Source: Ktedonobacter racemifer DSM 44963 (GTDB lineage Bacteria; Chloroflexota; Ktedonobacteria; Ktedonobacterales; Ktedonobacteraceae). From it: a DNA stretch of 64,000 bases. The notes under the pieces are model-generated. The model worked only from the letters and a program-made list of their open reading frames with translations. It ran no database searches and was not told where the DNA came from. Shown piece by piece: positions 55,909 to 64,000 of this stretch. Where the stretch lies: NCBI RefSeq assembly GCF_000178855.1, contig NZ_ADVG01000001.1, forward strand, positions 3,261,481-3,325,480. Reading direction: 5' to 3'. How positions within the stretch are numbered: position 1 is the stretch's first letter; each line of letters begins with the position of its first letter. Position numbers and translations under genes: made by a program.

Positions 55909-56349
55909 ATGGACCAGCAGCCTAACCAGCAACCACAATATCAGCAGCCCCCTTTCCAGCAGCAGCCTTCCTTTCAGCAGGGTTATCCTCAACAGGGTCA
56001 ACCTGGTTATCAGCAGCCTCCTTTCCAGCAGCCTCCCTTTCAACAAGGTTATCCTCAACAGGGTCAGCCTGGTTATCAGCAACCTCCTTTCCAGCAGGGC
56101 TATCAACAGCCTCCTTTCCAGCAGGGTTATCCCCAGCCGGGCAAAGATTGGCTGATAACGCTGCTCCTGTCGATTTTCCTTGGTGGCCTGGGCATCCATC
56201 GCTTTTACGTTGGTAAGACTGGCACCGGCATCGCCATGTTGCTTACCGGTGGTGGCTGCGGCATCTGGGCGCTTATCGACATTATTATGATTGCATCGGG
56301 CAGCTTCACTGACGCCAACGGTCAGCCACTCGTCCGCAACAACGTGTAA
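55909..56349 (+). CDS. TM2-domain membrane protein with Gln/Pro-rich repeats
   Basis: A 146-residue protein. Residues 1-77 are imperfect repeats of [17 protein letters not shown] type, probably disordered. The TM2 domain follows (about 78-140): [57 protein letters not shown]. It has two membrane helices joined by a short polar turn. TM2 function in bacteria is not settled. ATG 55909 follows GAAGGGA. The DUF2752 gene begins 8 bases after its stop codon, so they are coexpressed. Confidence 0.88.
   Translation: MDQQPNQQPQYQQPPFQQQPSFQQGYPQQGQPGYQQPPFQQPPFQQGYPQQGQPGYQQPPFQQGYQQPPFQQGYPQPGKDWLITLLLSIFLGGLGIHRFYVGKTGTGIAMLLTGGGCGIWALIDIIMIASGSFTDANGQPLVRNNV
55939..56142 (+). repeat. Tandem repeats encoding the Gln/Pro-rich segment
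   Basis: Short units such as CAGCCTCCTTTCCAGCAG and CAAGGTTATCCTCAACAGGG recur several times in frame. Copy number is likely to vary between strains by slippage. Confidence 0.8.
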
Positions 56350-56356
56350 TGAAGCT

Positions 56357-56656
56357 ATGCACATAGAGAAACACGTTGCGCGAGGGAAGGCGGGATGGCT
56401 CATTCTCCTTCCCTTACTTTTCTTCCTGGTGCCGACCTCCTGGCTTGAGGCCCATCCTCCAGTCTGCCTCTCGCGCCTCATTTTCAAGCGCCGCTGTCCC
56501 GGCTGTGGCATGACGCGGGCCATCTCCTGCGCCGTCCATGGTCAATTTCGCAAAGCCTGGCACTACAACAAACTCGTCGTGATCGTCCTGCCCCTCCTGA
56601 CACATAGCTGGCTGCGCGAAGTGCTGCGCCAAAGTTTTCGCTGGCCTTATCTTTAG
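56357..56656 (+). CDS. DUF2752 small membrane protein
   Basis: A 99-residue protein with two hydrophobic stretches (about 13-30 and 74-85) and the DUF2752 core CPGCGMTRAISCAVHGQFRKAWHYN (broken here: CPGCGMTRA at about 49-57, then HGQFRKAWHYN). Function is unknown. The family is often encoded next to TM2 proteins, as here. ATG 56357 lies 8 bases after the TM2 stop, which suggests coupled translation. The frame continues upstream inside the TM2 gene, but that part is not a start. Confidence 0.8.
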   Translation: MHIEKHVARGKAGWLILLPLLFFLVPTSWLEAHPPVCLSRLIFKRRCPGCGMTRAISCAVHGQFRKAWHYNKLVVIVLPLLTHSWLREVLRQSFRWPYL

Positions 56657-56746
56657 ATAGTGTGTGCGCATAAGAAAGAAACCTGGAGAAAAGAGAACGA
56701 CCTGGCACGTTTCTTCGTGCCAGGTCGTGTATGCAGGTCCTACTGC

Positions 56747-59416
56747 TTAAGAGAGGCGGGCCTCCAGGCCTGTGACTTGCTCGCGGAGCTTGCGATTCTC
56801 AGCGCGTAGCTCGTCGAGATCTTTCCGCACCTGGTTAAGCTGTTCCTCGCCCTTGTCGCTGCTACGCAGGTTGTGTGCGGCCCAGCGCATGGCGCGCTGC
56901 ACGCCATCCTCCGTCTCGCGGCTGGCGACGCTTTCCAGCACCGGAATGGCCCGCTTCTCACCAAACGAGAGCAAGGCCCAGGCTGCGGTGGCACGGGCAG
57001 GTCCCCAGGTATCGTGCTCTGCGGCGTGCATAAGAGCGGTCACGGCTCGCTGACGCGCCGCTTCGCTATACTCATGACGCAGGCTACCAACCGCGTTGAG
57101 GCCCATTATGGCGCCACGACGGAGGGTGATGTAGTTGCTCGTATCGCTCATGTAGGCGATCAAGGTATCGATCACACGCTCGTCACCTGTGGCGGCGAGG
57201 CCATTAAAGACACCGTTCTGCACACCATAATTCCAGGAGGGGCGCTCCAGGGCCTTTGTTAGCAGCTCAATGTTGCCTTCGGTACGGGTTTTACCCAGCG
57301 CAGCCGCGGATGCTGACTCGACCCGATAGCTTACATCACCGCCCTCAACCACGGGACGCAGAGCCTCGGCAGAGCGCTGGGCCAGTTCACCATGCGTGTG
57401 CGCCGGGAACTCTCCAAGGGCAACAGCGAGCGCGGCCCGTACACGTGAGTACTCCTTCGCATCCAACTCTCTAAAGGCTTGAATGAGGATATCCTGTGCC
57501 TCGGCTGTGCCGTGCTTGGCAATGGCCTCGGCGGCGGTGGTGCGCACGCCCCAGAAAGTATCACTATTCAACGCGTTGATGAGAGCGGTCAACGCCTGTG
57601 GCTCGCGGCGGTCGGCAAGAGCCTCGGCAGCTTCAACCCGACCCAGGATATCGGCGTCATGCTCAAGCTGGTAGACGAGCAGATGAGTGGGGCGCTCGAA
57701 CTTTAGCGACTTCAGCAGGCGACCCTCGGGATCGAAGCGTACCATCACCGGCTCGCGCTCCAGTGGCAGATAGAAGATCTGCTCGACCTCGCCATCCTCA
57801 CCCAGGGTGACGTGCAGCGGGATCGTACGTGTCTCGTCGCTTCCCTCTGAGGCGGCAATGGTAAAGGCGATCTCGGTTGGCACTTTGAAGCAGGGCGTCA
57901 GGTCGTCGACCTTCTGCGCCTGGCGTACCTTGACCTTCGCCAGCTTATGCTGTCCATCCCAGGAATAGCTGACCTCGAACTCGGGATAGCCACCGCTGTA
58001 GATCCACTGATGGAAGAAATGCGCCAGGCTGCGACCCGTGGCCTCCTCAAGCGCACGCTCCAGGTCTGCGGTGATGACTTCACGCGTACGGTTGCGCTCC
58101 AGGTACGACTTGATACCACGGCGGAAGGCGCTATCCCCAAGCTGGTTGCGCAGCATATGCAGAACCCAGGCGCCCTTGTTATAGATGTGTCCATCAAAGA
58201 GCTCAAAGCCCTGGTTGTAGTATTTATGATAGACAACCGGGCGACGATAGCGGCGATCCTCGTTCTGGTAGCCCTTGCGCGTCTGCAACATCTCCCATTT
58301 GAAGTAGTCCTCGCCCTGGTCATGCCCAGTCCAGAGGTGCTCGAAGTAGGTAGCGAAGCCTTCATTCAGCCAGGCATTGGGCCAGTCGCGGCAGGTCACC
58401 AGGTCGCCAAACCACTGGTGCGCCAGCTCATGCGCGGTCACCGAGACGAACTCGGGGGCCATATCCAGGTTGGCCTTCTGGTCGAAGAGCAAGCCAAAGC
58501 TATGCGTCGTGGCCGTTGTATGCTCCATGGCACCCGTATAGATCTCGACCACGGTCTGATCATAGTTGTCATACGGATACTCGACGCCGGTATACTCGGA
58601 GAAGAAGCCCATCATATCTGGGGTCTTTCCCATGTACAGGCGCGCGTCGTCCGCGCGGTCCTTACGCACATAGTAGGAGACCGGCTTGCCCTTATACTCA
58701 TCCTTGATCACGGCAAAGTCGCCCACGACGAGCGAGATCAGGTAGGCAGCATGAGGCACGGCATGCAGCCAGTGGTGTGTCTTTGTCTCGCCATTTTCAA
58801 CGACCTCCAACAGATTACCATTGGCGATGGTAATAAACTGTGAGGGCGCGGTCACCAGGAACTCGGTTGTGGCACGGTCGTTGGGGGAGTCATGGCAGGG
58901 GAACCAGTAGGAATGATACTGTGGCTGACCAAAGGTATAGGCCTGCACCGGGCGCGTGAGATCCTCGGGCGCGGGCTTAACAAAGTGCAGACCATTGCGC
59001 GGCCTGGTGTGATAGGTCACCGCGACCGTAAACTCTTCGCCATGCTTGTAGGGGCGGTCGAGTTCGATATGCAACTTCTTCTCGCCAAGACTGTAGTCCA
59101 GTTCTGGACCATCCACAAGTGCAACTTTATCAATCGAGAGCTCAATCGCATCAAAGGTAACGCTTTTGGCCTCTTCATAGAGAGCTGTGAAGGTTGTGTA
59201 GATGGTACCGCTGATCACTTCCTGGTCGAAGTCCAGCGCGATATCCAACTTGACGTGTTTGACATCGCCGGGGCGATCAGGTGCGTAGTGCAGCGTATCG
59301 CCGGGCAATTCATAGTTACGCGCGGGCGGATTGGGCAATGCCTCCTGGCCCTGCATAAATAGCAGGCTATAGCCATTTCCGAGGTCTACAGAATGTGCTC
59401 TGGTACAGTGTGTCAA
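56747..59416 (-). CDS. M1-family zinc aminopeptidase with C-terminal HEAT-like repeats
   Basis: An 889-residue aminopeptidase N-type enzyme. The zinc site is HELAH (about 327-331) with the third ligand Glu in LNEGFATYFE about 19 residues later. The exopeptidase motif reads GAMEH in place of GAMEN (about 293-297). From about residue 600 the protein has helical repeats with alternating Ala/Leu/Glu pattern, typical of HEAT repeats, and it ends in a short coiled coil (ELRAENRKLREQVTGLEARL). No signal peptide, so cytosolic peptide turnover is likely. TTG 59416 is supported by GAGGAG at 8 bases. Confidence 0.93.
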   Translation of the reverse strand: MTHCTRAHSVDLGNGYSLLFMQGQEALPNPPARNYELPGDTLHYAPDRPGDVKHVKLDIALDFDQEVISGTIYTTFTALYEEAKSVTFDAIELSIDKVALVDGPELDYSLGEKKLHIELDRPYKHGEEFTVAVTYHTRPRNGLHFVKPAPEDLTRPVQAYTFGQPQYHSYWFPCHDSPNDRATTEFLVTAPSQFITIANGNLLEVVENGETKTHHWLHAVPHAAYLISLVVGDFAVIKDEYKGKPVSYYVRKDRADDARLYMGKTPDMMGFFSEYTGVEYPYDNYDQTVVEIYTGAMEHTTATTHSFGLLFDQKANLDMAPEFVSVTAHELAHQWFGDLVTCRDWPNAWLNEGFATYFEHLWTGHDQGEDYFKWEMLQTRKGYQNEDRRYRRPVVYHKYYNQGFELFDGHIYNKGAWVLHMLRNQLGDSAFRRGIKSYLERNRTREVITADLERALEEATGRSLAHFFHQWIYSGGYPEFEVSYSWDGQHKLAKVKVRQAQKVDDLTPCFKVPTEIAFTIAASEGSDETRTIPLHVTLGEDGEVEQIFYLPLEREPVMVRFDPEGRLLKSLKFERPTHLLVYQLEHDADILGRVEAAEALADRREPQALTALINALNSDTFWGVRTTAAEAIAKHGTAEAQDILIQAFRELDAKEYSRVRAALAVALGEFPAHTHGELAQRSAEALRPVVEGGDVSYRVESASAAALGKTRTEGNIELLTKALERPSWNYGVQNGVFNGLAATGDERVIDTLIAYMSDTSNYITLRRGAIMGLNAVGSLRHEYSEAARQRAVTALMHAAEHDTWGPARATAAWALLSFGEKRAIPVLESVASRETEDGVQRAMRWAAHNLRSSDKGEEQLNQVRKDLDELRAENRKLREQVTGLEARLS

Positions 59417-59641
59417 GGTTATAGCTCCTCTTGCGTGAAATAATCTGACAACGGAAGAACAGTCCCACTACCACACAGCCACCAACCCATACAGGCCCGA
59501 CCCAGAGTCCTGATCTGGCACTTCTGAGTGCACGCTGGCTGTAACTCATCCCTGGTATTTCACTAGTATATCATCTTTATTGAATGTTATCCGCTCACAA
59601 ACCAGCTTTTCAGACCTTCCCAATTCTCCTATAGCACCTAC

Positions 59642-59748
59642 CTCGGCTCGCTGCGCGAGCCTTCGGGGTAAAGGTATGTGCGCGGAAAAGGGACCTGCGG
59701 CCCCTCTTCCGCGCACATACCTTTACCCTTGAGCGCTGCAGGCGCGAA
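59642..59748. repeat. 30-bp hairpin flanked by tags on both sides
   Basis: The central stem covers about 59666-59728 with two mismatches near the apex. The left tag GGCTCGCTGCGCGAGCC (59645-59661) and the right tag GAGCGCTGCAGGCGCGAA (59731-59748) are both palindromic. It lies in the divergent gap 59417-59834 between the aminopeptidase and the UbiB-like gene; the rest of that gap holds no gene. Confidence 0.88.
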
Positions 59749-59834
59749 GGAGAAAATCACAGATCTTGAACATATCTTGCTTTTCACCGTAGAGTATTAT
59801 GTGTGATCCTTCTTGTTGGCAGAAAGGCTCTTCT

Positions 59835-61538
59835 ATGAGAAATGAACCACGTGGTATGAATAGATTTGCTCAATTCTTGCGTTTCTTACGTGTATCGCGC
59901 CTGTTGTTATGGACGCTCTGGATTATTTACCGAGAGCGTCAGCGGGTGGTAAAAGCGCGGCAGCGTGGCAACTACGAGGTACAGCCGAATATTGAGGTGC
60001 TGTTAAAGGTCCTGCGCGCCTTTAGAGCCACCGCCCTCCAGTTGGGCGTGCTGATGATTAAGCTGGGACAGTTCTTGAGCGCACGCGCGGATATCCTGCC
60101 AGAGCAGGCCCTCTCCGTGCTGGCCGATTTGCAGGACGAGGTCCCGCCTGCTCCCTTTGAGCATGTGGCCGCGGTAATTGAGGCGGAGTATGGCAAGCCG
60201 CTCACGGAGATTTTCAGCTCCTTTGAGGAGCAATGCACGGCGGCGGCCTCGCTGGGCCAGGTTCACCGGGCTACGCTGGCCAGTACAGGCGAGACAGTCG
60301 CAGTTAAGGTACAGCGCCCACACATCACGCAACTGGTGAGGATGGACCTGAGCACACTGCGCTTTGTCATCTGGGTCGTGAACCGCTTTTTCCAGAGCGA
60401 CTTTATTGATTTGAAGGGACTCTATCGAGAGTTTCGTCGCACCGTCTATGAAGAGATCGACTATGTGACAGAGGCAACGAACGCTAAACGCTTTCGCGAG
60501 ATGTTCCGTGAAGATCCAAGCATTTATATTCCTCACGTCTACGAGGAATATATTTCTAAGCGCGTGCTGGTGCTGGAATGGATCGATGGCATTAAGGTCA
60601 ATGATTACGCGGCACTGGACGCGGGAGGCTATTCGCGCCTGGAGATCGCCAACCGCACAGTGCGCGCCTACTTTTACCAATTCTTTGAAGAGGGCTTTTT
60701 TCATGCTGATCCCCATCCTGGGAACATCTTTGTCAAGAAGAATTCGCCCTCTGATGACCCGGTGATCGCCTTTCTGGATTTTGGCATGGTCGGCTCGCTT
60801 ACGGGCAGCATGAAGCGCGCCATCCGCGACCTCTTCCTCGGGCTGGTCTTAAGCGATTCCAAGAAAATGGTGGACTCGCTGCTTAAGTTGGGTTTTGTGG
60901 GAGAAGGGGCGAATCAGGCCGCACTTGAACAGGCCCTGGACATTATGCTGGAGCACTATTTCGGCATGACGCTGGGCCAGGTGCGCGAACTGGAGGTATC
61001 GGGTGTGGCCCATGACCTGGACACACTGCTCTATGGGCAACCATTCCGTATCCCTTCACAATTTGCCTTCGCGGGACGTGCGGTAAGCACACTGGTAGGC
61101 GTCTCAACGGGCCTGGCTCCCAACTTCAACTTTGTGGATGTGGCGACTCCCTACGCACGTAAGTTCCTAAAGTTGGACGCTGAAGGCATTAGCCAGGCCG
61201 CCCAGAATATCCTCAAGGAGGCCATAGACGCTGGGCAGGTGCTGCTGGAGCTTCCAAAATCCGTCAACCGTCTCATTGGCAAGATAGAGGCGGGTCAGGT
61301 AGAGGTGAGACTGGCAAATCTTCCTGGCAATAATAGTCGCTCACGCAGAGCACGCCAGCGCAATGGCGCGGCGATGAGTACAGGGGGGAGCGGTGTTGGG
61401 GGGCTGACCTGGAGCTTCTTCTTCGGCGCCTCGCTCGCGGCTGGAGTTTATCTGACAAACCTCCATCAAGGGCTTCCCGGCTGGTTCTGCCTGGGGATCG
61501 CGGGCGTCAGCGCCCTCGGACTCCTGTTCAGGCGCTAA
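59835..61538 (+). CDS. UbiB/ABC1/AarF family atypical kinase
   Basis: A 567-residue protein of the UbiB family. Family hallmarks are KxGQ (MIKLGQFLSARADILP), the Ala-rich loop AAASLGQVHRA, the Lys in VAVKVQRP, catalytic-loop ADPHPGNIF and LDFGMVG. Two C-terminal hydrophobic segments (about 520-540 and 546-562) could anchor it to the membrane. Members support quinone or lipid metabolism through ATPase activity; the exact role in Chloroflexota is not known. ATG 59835 is preferred (AAAGG at 8 bases). Confidence 0.93.
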   Translation: MRNEPRGMNRFAQFLRFLRVSRLLLWTLWIIYRERQRVVKARQRGNYEVQPNIEVLLKVLRAFRATALQLGVLMIKLGQFLSARADILPEQALSVLADLQDEVPPAPFEHVAAVIEAEYGKPLTEIFSSFEEQCTAAASLGQVHRATLASTGETVAVKVQRPHITQLVRMDLSTLRFVIWVVNRFFQSDFIDLKGLYREFRRTVYEEIDYVTEATNAKRFREMFREDPSIYIPHVYEEYISKRVLVLEWIDGIKVNDYAALDAGGYSRLEIANRTVRAYFYQFFEEGFFHADPHPGNIFVKKNSPSDDPVIAFLDFGMVGSLTGSMKRAIRDLFLGLVLSDSKKMVDSLLKLGFVGEGANQAALEQALDIMLEHYFGMTLGQVRELEVSGVAHDLDTLLYGQPFRIPSQFAFAGRAVSTLVGVSTGLAPNFNFVDVATPYARKFLKLDAEGISQAAQNILKEAIDAGQVLLELPKSVNRLIGKIEAGQVEVRLANLPGNNSRSRRARQRNGAAMSTGGSGVGGLTWSFFFGASLAAGVYLTNLHQGLPGWFCLGIAGVSALGLLFRR

Positions 61539-61563
61539 AAAGAGGTTCACAAATTGATGTGGG

Positions 61564-61646
61564 TTGTGGGGTGTCGTGGATACTGGCAGCCTGTAGCTGC
61601 CAGTATCCACGACACCCCACAATCTGGCGAGCGTCACAGGCGCGAG
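61564..61646. repeat. 27-bp hairpin with tag
   Basis: The arms 61564-61590 and 61596-61622 are perfectly complementary with loop CTGTA. The tag GAGCGTCACAGGCGCGAG is at 61629-61646. It lies between the convergent UbiB-like and metallo-beta-lactamase-fold genes. Confidence 0.9.
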
Positions 61647-61661
61647 ACGTCACGCAGTGAG

Positions 61662-62468
61662 TTAACGAGAGGGGAGCAGGCTCCAGTGTTGCTGCGCATC
61701 AACCTGGGCACGACCCTCTTCTTGTAGCTTGATCAGATGGGCCTCCAGCGAGCGGGCCGCCATCGCATAGAGCTTCGGGTCGGTATCCGTATACACAAGC
61801 CGCACAAGCCCTATAAGCGTTGCAGGATGCCCAAACTGGTTCAGGGCGTCGATAATTTGACGCTCACGTTCCAGGCGGTGCGCGATATAGTCACTCAATT
61901 TCGCTTGCGGATCTTCAATGACGGGACCATGCGCCGGGACAATACGCGCGATTGGGAGCTGTTGCAAGCGCTTGAGCGTCTGCAAGTATACCCCCATATG
62001 CCCCTCAGGAGGAATGATGACGACCGTTCCCGTGCCAGCTACGACGTCGCCCGCGAAGAGGACGCCTTCGCGCTCAAGCCAGAAGCAGAGATGGTCAAAG
62101 CGGTGCCCAGGCGTATGAATGGCACGCAAGGTCGTATCGCCCAGATCAAAGGTCGCTCCATCGGGGATCTCATGGTCTGCCAGGGGAACGCCTGCCCGGC
62201 TAAAAGCAGAGATAGGAACCCCTATACGTTCGCGTAGCTCAGCTGCCCCTCCCACATGATCTGGGTGTCCATGTGTGATGAGAATATGGCGTATACCACC
62301 ACGTACTTGGCCCTCTCGCACAATGCGCTCAAGGTGCTTTTGATCAGGATCGCCGGGATCAATGACAATGGCCCCCTCAGAACCACTGAGAAGCAGCGTA
62401 TTGGTCCCTGGACCCGTCATCATAGAGGGGTTGGGGGCCAGAAGTATACTATAGCGTTCCTGCGACAT
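61662..62468 (-). CDS. Metallo-beta-lactamase-fold hydrolase
   Basis: A 268-residue MBL-fold enzyme with HGHPDH (zinc ligands), HTPGHRFDH, FAGDVVAG and PAHGP, plus a C-terminal helical domain. The general layout is close to LACTB2-like or glyoxalase II-like hydrolases; LACTB2 relatives are nucleases or thioesterases, so the substrate stays open. ATG 62468 is chosen: ACGGAGG is 8 bases upstream. The frame extends further but into the Nudix gene's DNA. The Nudix stop is 29 bases away, so the two genes are one unit, as often seen for MBL/Nudix pairs. Confidence 0.9.
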   Translation of the reverse strand: MSQERYSILLAPNPSMMTGPGTNTLLLSGSEGAIVIDPGDPDQKHLERIVREGQVRGGIRHILITHGHPDHVGGAAELRERIGVPISAFSRAGVPLADHEIPDGATFDLGDTTLRAIHTPGHRFDHLCFWLEREGVLFAGDVVAGTGTVVIIPPEGHMGVYLQTLKRLQQLPIARIVPAHGPVIEDPQAKLSDYIAHRLERERQIIDALNQFGHPATLIGLVRLVYTDTDPKLYAMAARSLEAHLIKLQEEGRAQVDAQQHWSLLPSR

Positions 62469-62496
62469 GGATAATGCCTCCGTTCTCCGACGCGTG

Positions 62497-63288
62497 CTAG
62501 AGCTTCCAGAGAAAATCGGGATCTTCAGGCAGATAGACGAAAGGGCCGCCCTCTCGCTCCAGCCAGATCGGCTGATAGGTGGGGACATAGCGCGTTCGCG
62601 TAGCCGCCAGCGCTTCCTGCACTGTCGTGAAGGGCGCGAGGTCACGCAACTGGTGATAGGTCGGGAAGGCCACCGGGAAGGTTCCTTCAGCGAAACGCTT
62701 CAGAGCCTCGTCGGGACGTATCCAGAGACCCTCACTGGTTTCAAGCTGATCGTAGAGCGCCTCTTGCTCCATGGGGGCCACCGCCAGAAAAAAATGGGTA
62801 TCAAACCGCCTCGGCAACTGCTCAGGCGTGATCCAGTGCGCGAAATAGGCCAGTTGCTCTGTCGCCAGCACCAGGTGCTCAGCCTGGACAATATCCAGCA
62901 ATGTCGCACCGCGTGCATTGAGCCGCTGACGATACTCGGCGAAGCGAGGTACATCCTGCGCGCCGATGGCCAGCAACTGCTGCTGCTGATAGGCCAACAG
63001 AACATTGCCCTCCTCAAACAACTCGCGGATGGCGGCGGCCCGCACCCCACTGCCTAGCGCCGTACGCCCCTCAGGATCGGCGGCTGAAGGCTCCAGGGGA
63101 ACACAGAGCGTCGCGCTCTGCTCCAGCTCTTTATCCACAGCGGATGCCGAGCCGCCAGGGAAGACATAGATATCAGGCATAAACTCGCTCTGCACCACTC
63201 GCCGCACCATAAATATCTCGATGCCCTGCTGCTGTGCAGTGTTCCGTAACAACATCACTGTTGCTGCCAGGCGTGGCTGCATGACCAT
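62497..63288 (-). CDS. Nudix hydrolase (NUDT19-like)
   Basis: A 263-residue Nudix protein. FPGGSAS lies at about 43-49 and the Nudix helix reads AAIRELFEEGN (about 85-95). The RExxEEG core is intact; the Glu usually found eight residues before this Arg is not evident. There is an insertion between the FPGG strand and the helix, as in the NUDT7/19 group that acts on CoA derivatives. The C-terminus has LPEDPDFLWKL. The substrate is uncertain. ATG 63288 (or 63282) follows AAGGAG. Confidence 0.9.
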   Translation of the reverse strand: MVMQPRLAATVMLLRNTAQQQGIEIFMVRRVVQSEFMPDIYVFPGGSASAVDKELEQSATLCVPLEPSAADPEGRTALGSGVRAAAIRELFEEGNVLLAYQQQQLLAIGAQDVPRFAEYRQRLNARGATLLDIVQAEHLVLATEQLAYFAHWITPEQLPRRFDTHFFLAVAPMEQEALYDQLETSEGLWIRPDEALKRFAEGTFPVAFPTYHQLRDLAPFTTVQEALAATRTRYVPTYQPIWLEREGGPFVYLPEDPDFLWKL

Positions 63289-63356
63289 AGAGAATTATTC
63301 TCCTTCTTCGCTTATGCTAGCGGTTGCTGTTTTTCTTATCGTATCACATAAGCTTT

Positions 63357-63435
63357 CGCGCCTGCGGCGCTCAAGGGTAAGGAGTGCGGGTGGTGTGTGT
63401 CGGGCGAGGCCCGACACACACCACCCGCACTCTAC
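63357..63435. repeat. Hairpin of about 23 bp with reversed tag
   Basis: The arms 63383-63405 and 63409-63431 are perfect with loop GAG; pairing continues with breaks outwards. The reversed tag CGCGCCTGCGGCGCTC is at 63357-63372. Confidence 0.85.
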
Positions 63436-63464
63436 TCTTAATGTCAAGGGGCAACCTCGTCCCA

Positions 63465-63533
63465 CTCCTCCGAGTCAAATGATTGTGGTGGGCTGGCGGA
63501 GCCAGCCCACCACAATCATTTGACTCGGAGGAG
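63465..63533. repeat. Perfect 33-bp hairpin
   Basis: The arms 63465-63497 and 63501-63533 pair perfectly around GGA (apex GGGCTGGC-GGA-GCCAGCCC, nearly the same apex as at 34836). It stands 30 bases after another family member, in the divergent gap upstream of aroE. Confidence 0.92.
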
Positions 63534-63712
63534 GCAATCGCTGGCAGACAGCTAGACAAATAGGGAGGATATGCTATGCTAGAGAAGTGAGCAGACCTGC
63601 CCCATATCCTGGTAGAGAAGTTCTGATATGATACAATGCGGCCAGGAGACCACACGCGATTGATCTCTTATTTTTGCGCACAGGGCAAAGTATAGACTGA
63701 GTTGGAGTTGAC

Positions 63713-64000
63713 ATGTCGGCCAGAAATATTGTTGTTGGGAGCAAGCAATCAGGCTCAAAGGGACCACAGCTACGAGTGGGGCTGATCGGCGATCCCGTGG
63801 CCCACTCGTTTTCGCCACGTCTCCAACAGCCAGCACTCGATGCTCTGGGCATTCCGGCCACCTATGAACTCTGGCGCACGCCCGCCGAGCAACTCCTGGT
63901 GCGCATACGCGCCTTGTGTCAGCAAGGGTGCCTGGGTGCCAATGTCACGATTCCCTACAAAGAGTCTGTCCTGCCCTTGCTGGATGTGGTTGATCCATTG
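63713..64000 (+). CDS. aroE: Shikimate dehydrogenase, N-terminal part (cut by window end)
   Basis: ATG 63713 with GGAG 5 bases upstream opens a frame that runs to the last base (96 codons). The translation has VGLIGDPVAHSFSPRLQQ (about 22-39; the shikimate-binding Ser pair is in HSFSP) and GANVTIPYKESV (about 75-86; the catalytic Lys in the YKE segment). These are the two N-terminal signatures of AroE, which reduces 3-dehydroshikimate with NADPH. About 190 more residues should lie outside the window. The first ~20 residues are an extension before the usual start of the domain. Confidence 0.93.
   Translation, partial: MSARNIVVGSKQSGSKGPQLRVGLIGDPVAHSFSPRLQQPALDALGIPATYELWRTPAEQLLVRIRALCQQGCLGANVTIPYKESVLPLLDVVDPL

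Noticed and set aside
1..64000. CRISPR arrays, rRNA and tRNA genes
   Set aside because: I found no regularly spaced repeats with unique spacers and no tRNA or rRNA signature sequences on either strand.

Overview
The window looks like chromosomal DNA of a soil-type Chloroflexota bacterium, most likely Ktedonobacteria-like. This is an inference. It rests on moderately high GC, a Gram-positive-style DnaB/DnaD/DnaI-like replication set, a T-box upstream of valS, many multi-domain regulators (PAS arrays, Ser/Thr kinase-Kelch, MerR-GAF, FHA with zinc ribbon), and a dense family of long intergenic hairpins. I saw no rRNA, tRNA or CRISPR array. The left edge cuts a glycosyltransferase gene and the right edge cuts aroE.

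Layout. 1-7.1 kb: envelope genes (fused GT2/GT-B glycosyltransferase, GT39-like membrane protein, two signal peptidase I paralogues of which the second has lost both catalytic residues, phospholipase D/cardiolipin synthase-like enzyme). 7.2-8.8 kb: two cyclophilins. 9.0-13.2 kb: a DnaA-box cluster followed by dnaB, a DnaD-domain gene and a DnaC/DnaI-like loader. 13.4-17.8 kb: clpP, then methyltransferase, hydrolase and FAD oxidoreductase. 18.0-27.6 kb: metabolic and accessory genes (DUF1634-TauE transporter, oxalate decarboxylase, a decayed molybdopterin-enzyme fragment, a Tat-exported protein, LLM flavoenzyme, multi-PAS histidine kinase). 28.0-34.0 kb: Ser/Thr kinase-Kelch protein, pyrimidine-nucleoside phosphorylase, zinc-ribbon protein and a Rho lacking its N-terminal RNA-binding domain.

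34.1-42.6 kb is the most unusual part. A three-gene module (P-loop kinase; MerR-GAF-degenerate GGDEF regulator; divergent sigma-70-like protein with an atypical C-terminus) occurs twice in tandem with the same gene order and orientation. The copies are clearly homologous but well diverged. An ABC exporter and small membrane proteins follow.

45.9-64 kb: RNHCP protein, T-box-controlled valS, FHA/zinc-ribbon protein, PadR regulator, a yqeK-like HD gene interrupted by an IS200/IS605-type element with a frameshifted tnpB, TM2 and DUF2752 proteins, M1 aminopeptidase, UbiB-like kinase, metallo-beta-lactamase-fold hydrolase, Nudix hydrolase and the start of aroE.

Across the window, about 14 intergenic hairpins have near-perfect stems of 23-37 bp. 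Stem sequence differs between copies, but most share a GC-rich apex and many carry a small flanking palindromic tag (consensus GAGCGCCGCAGGCGCGAG). A different palindromic repeat is embedded in frame inside the FAD-oxidoreductase gene and has a second, intergenic copy.
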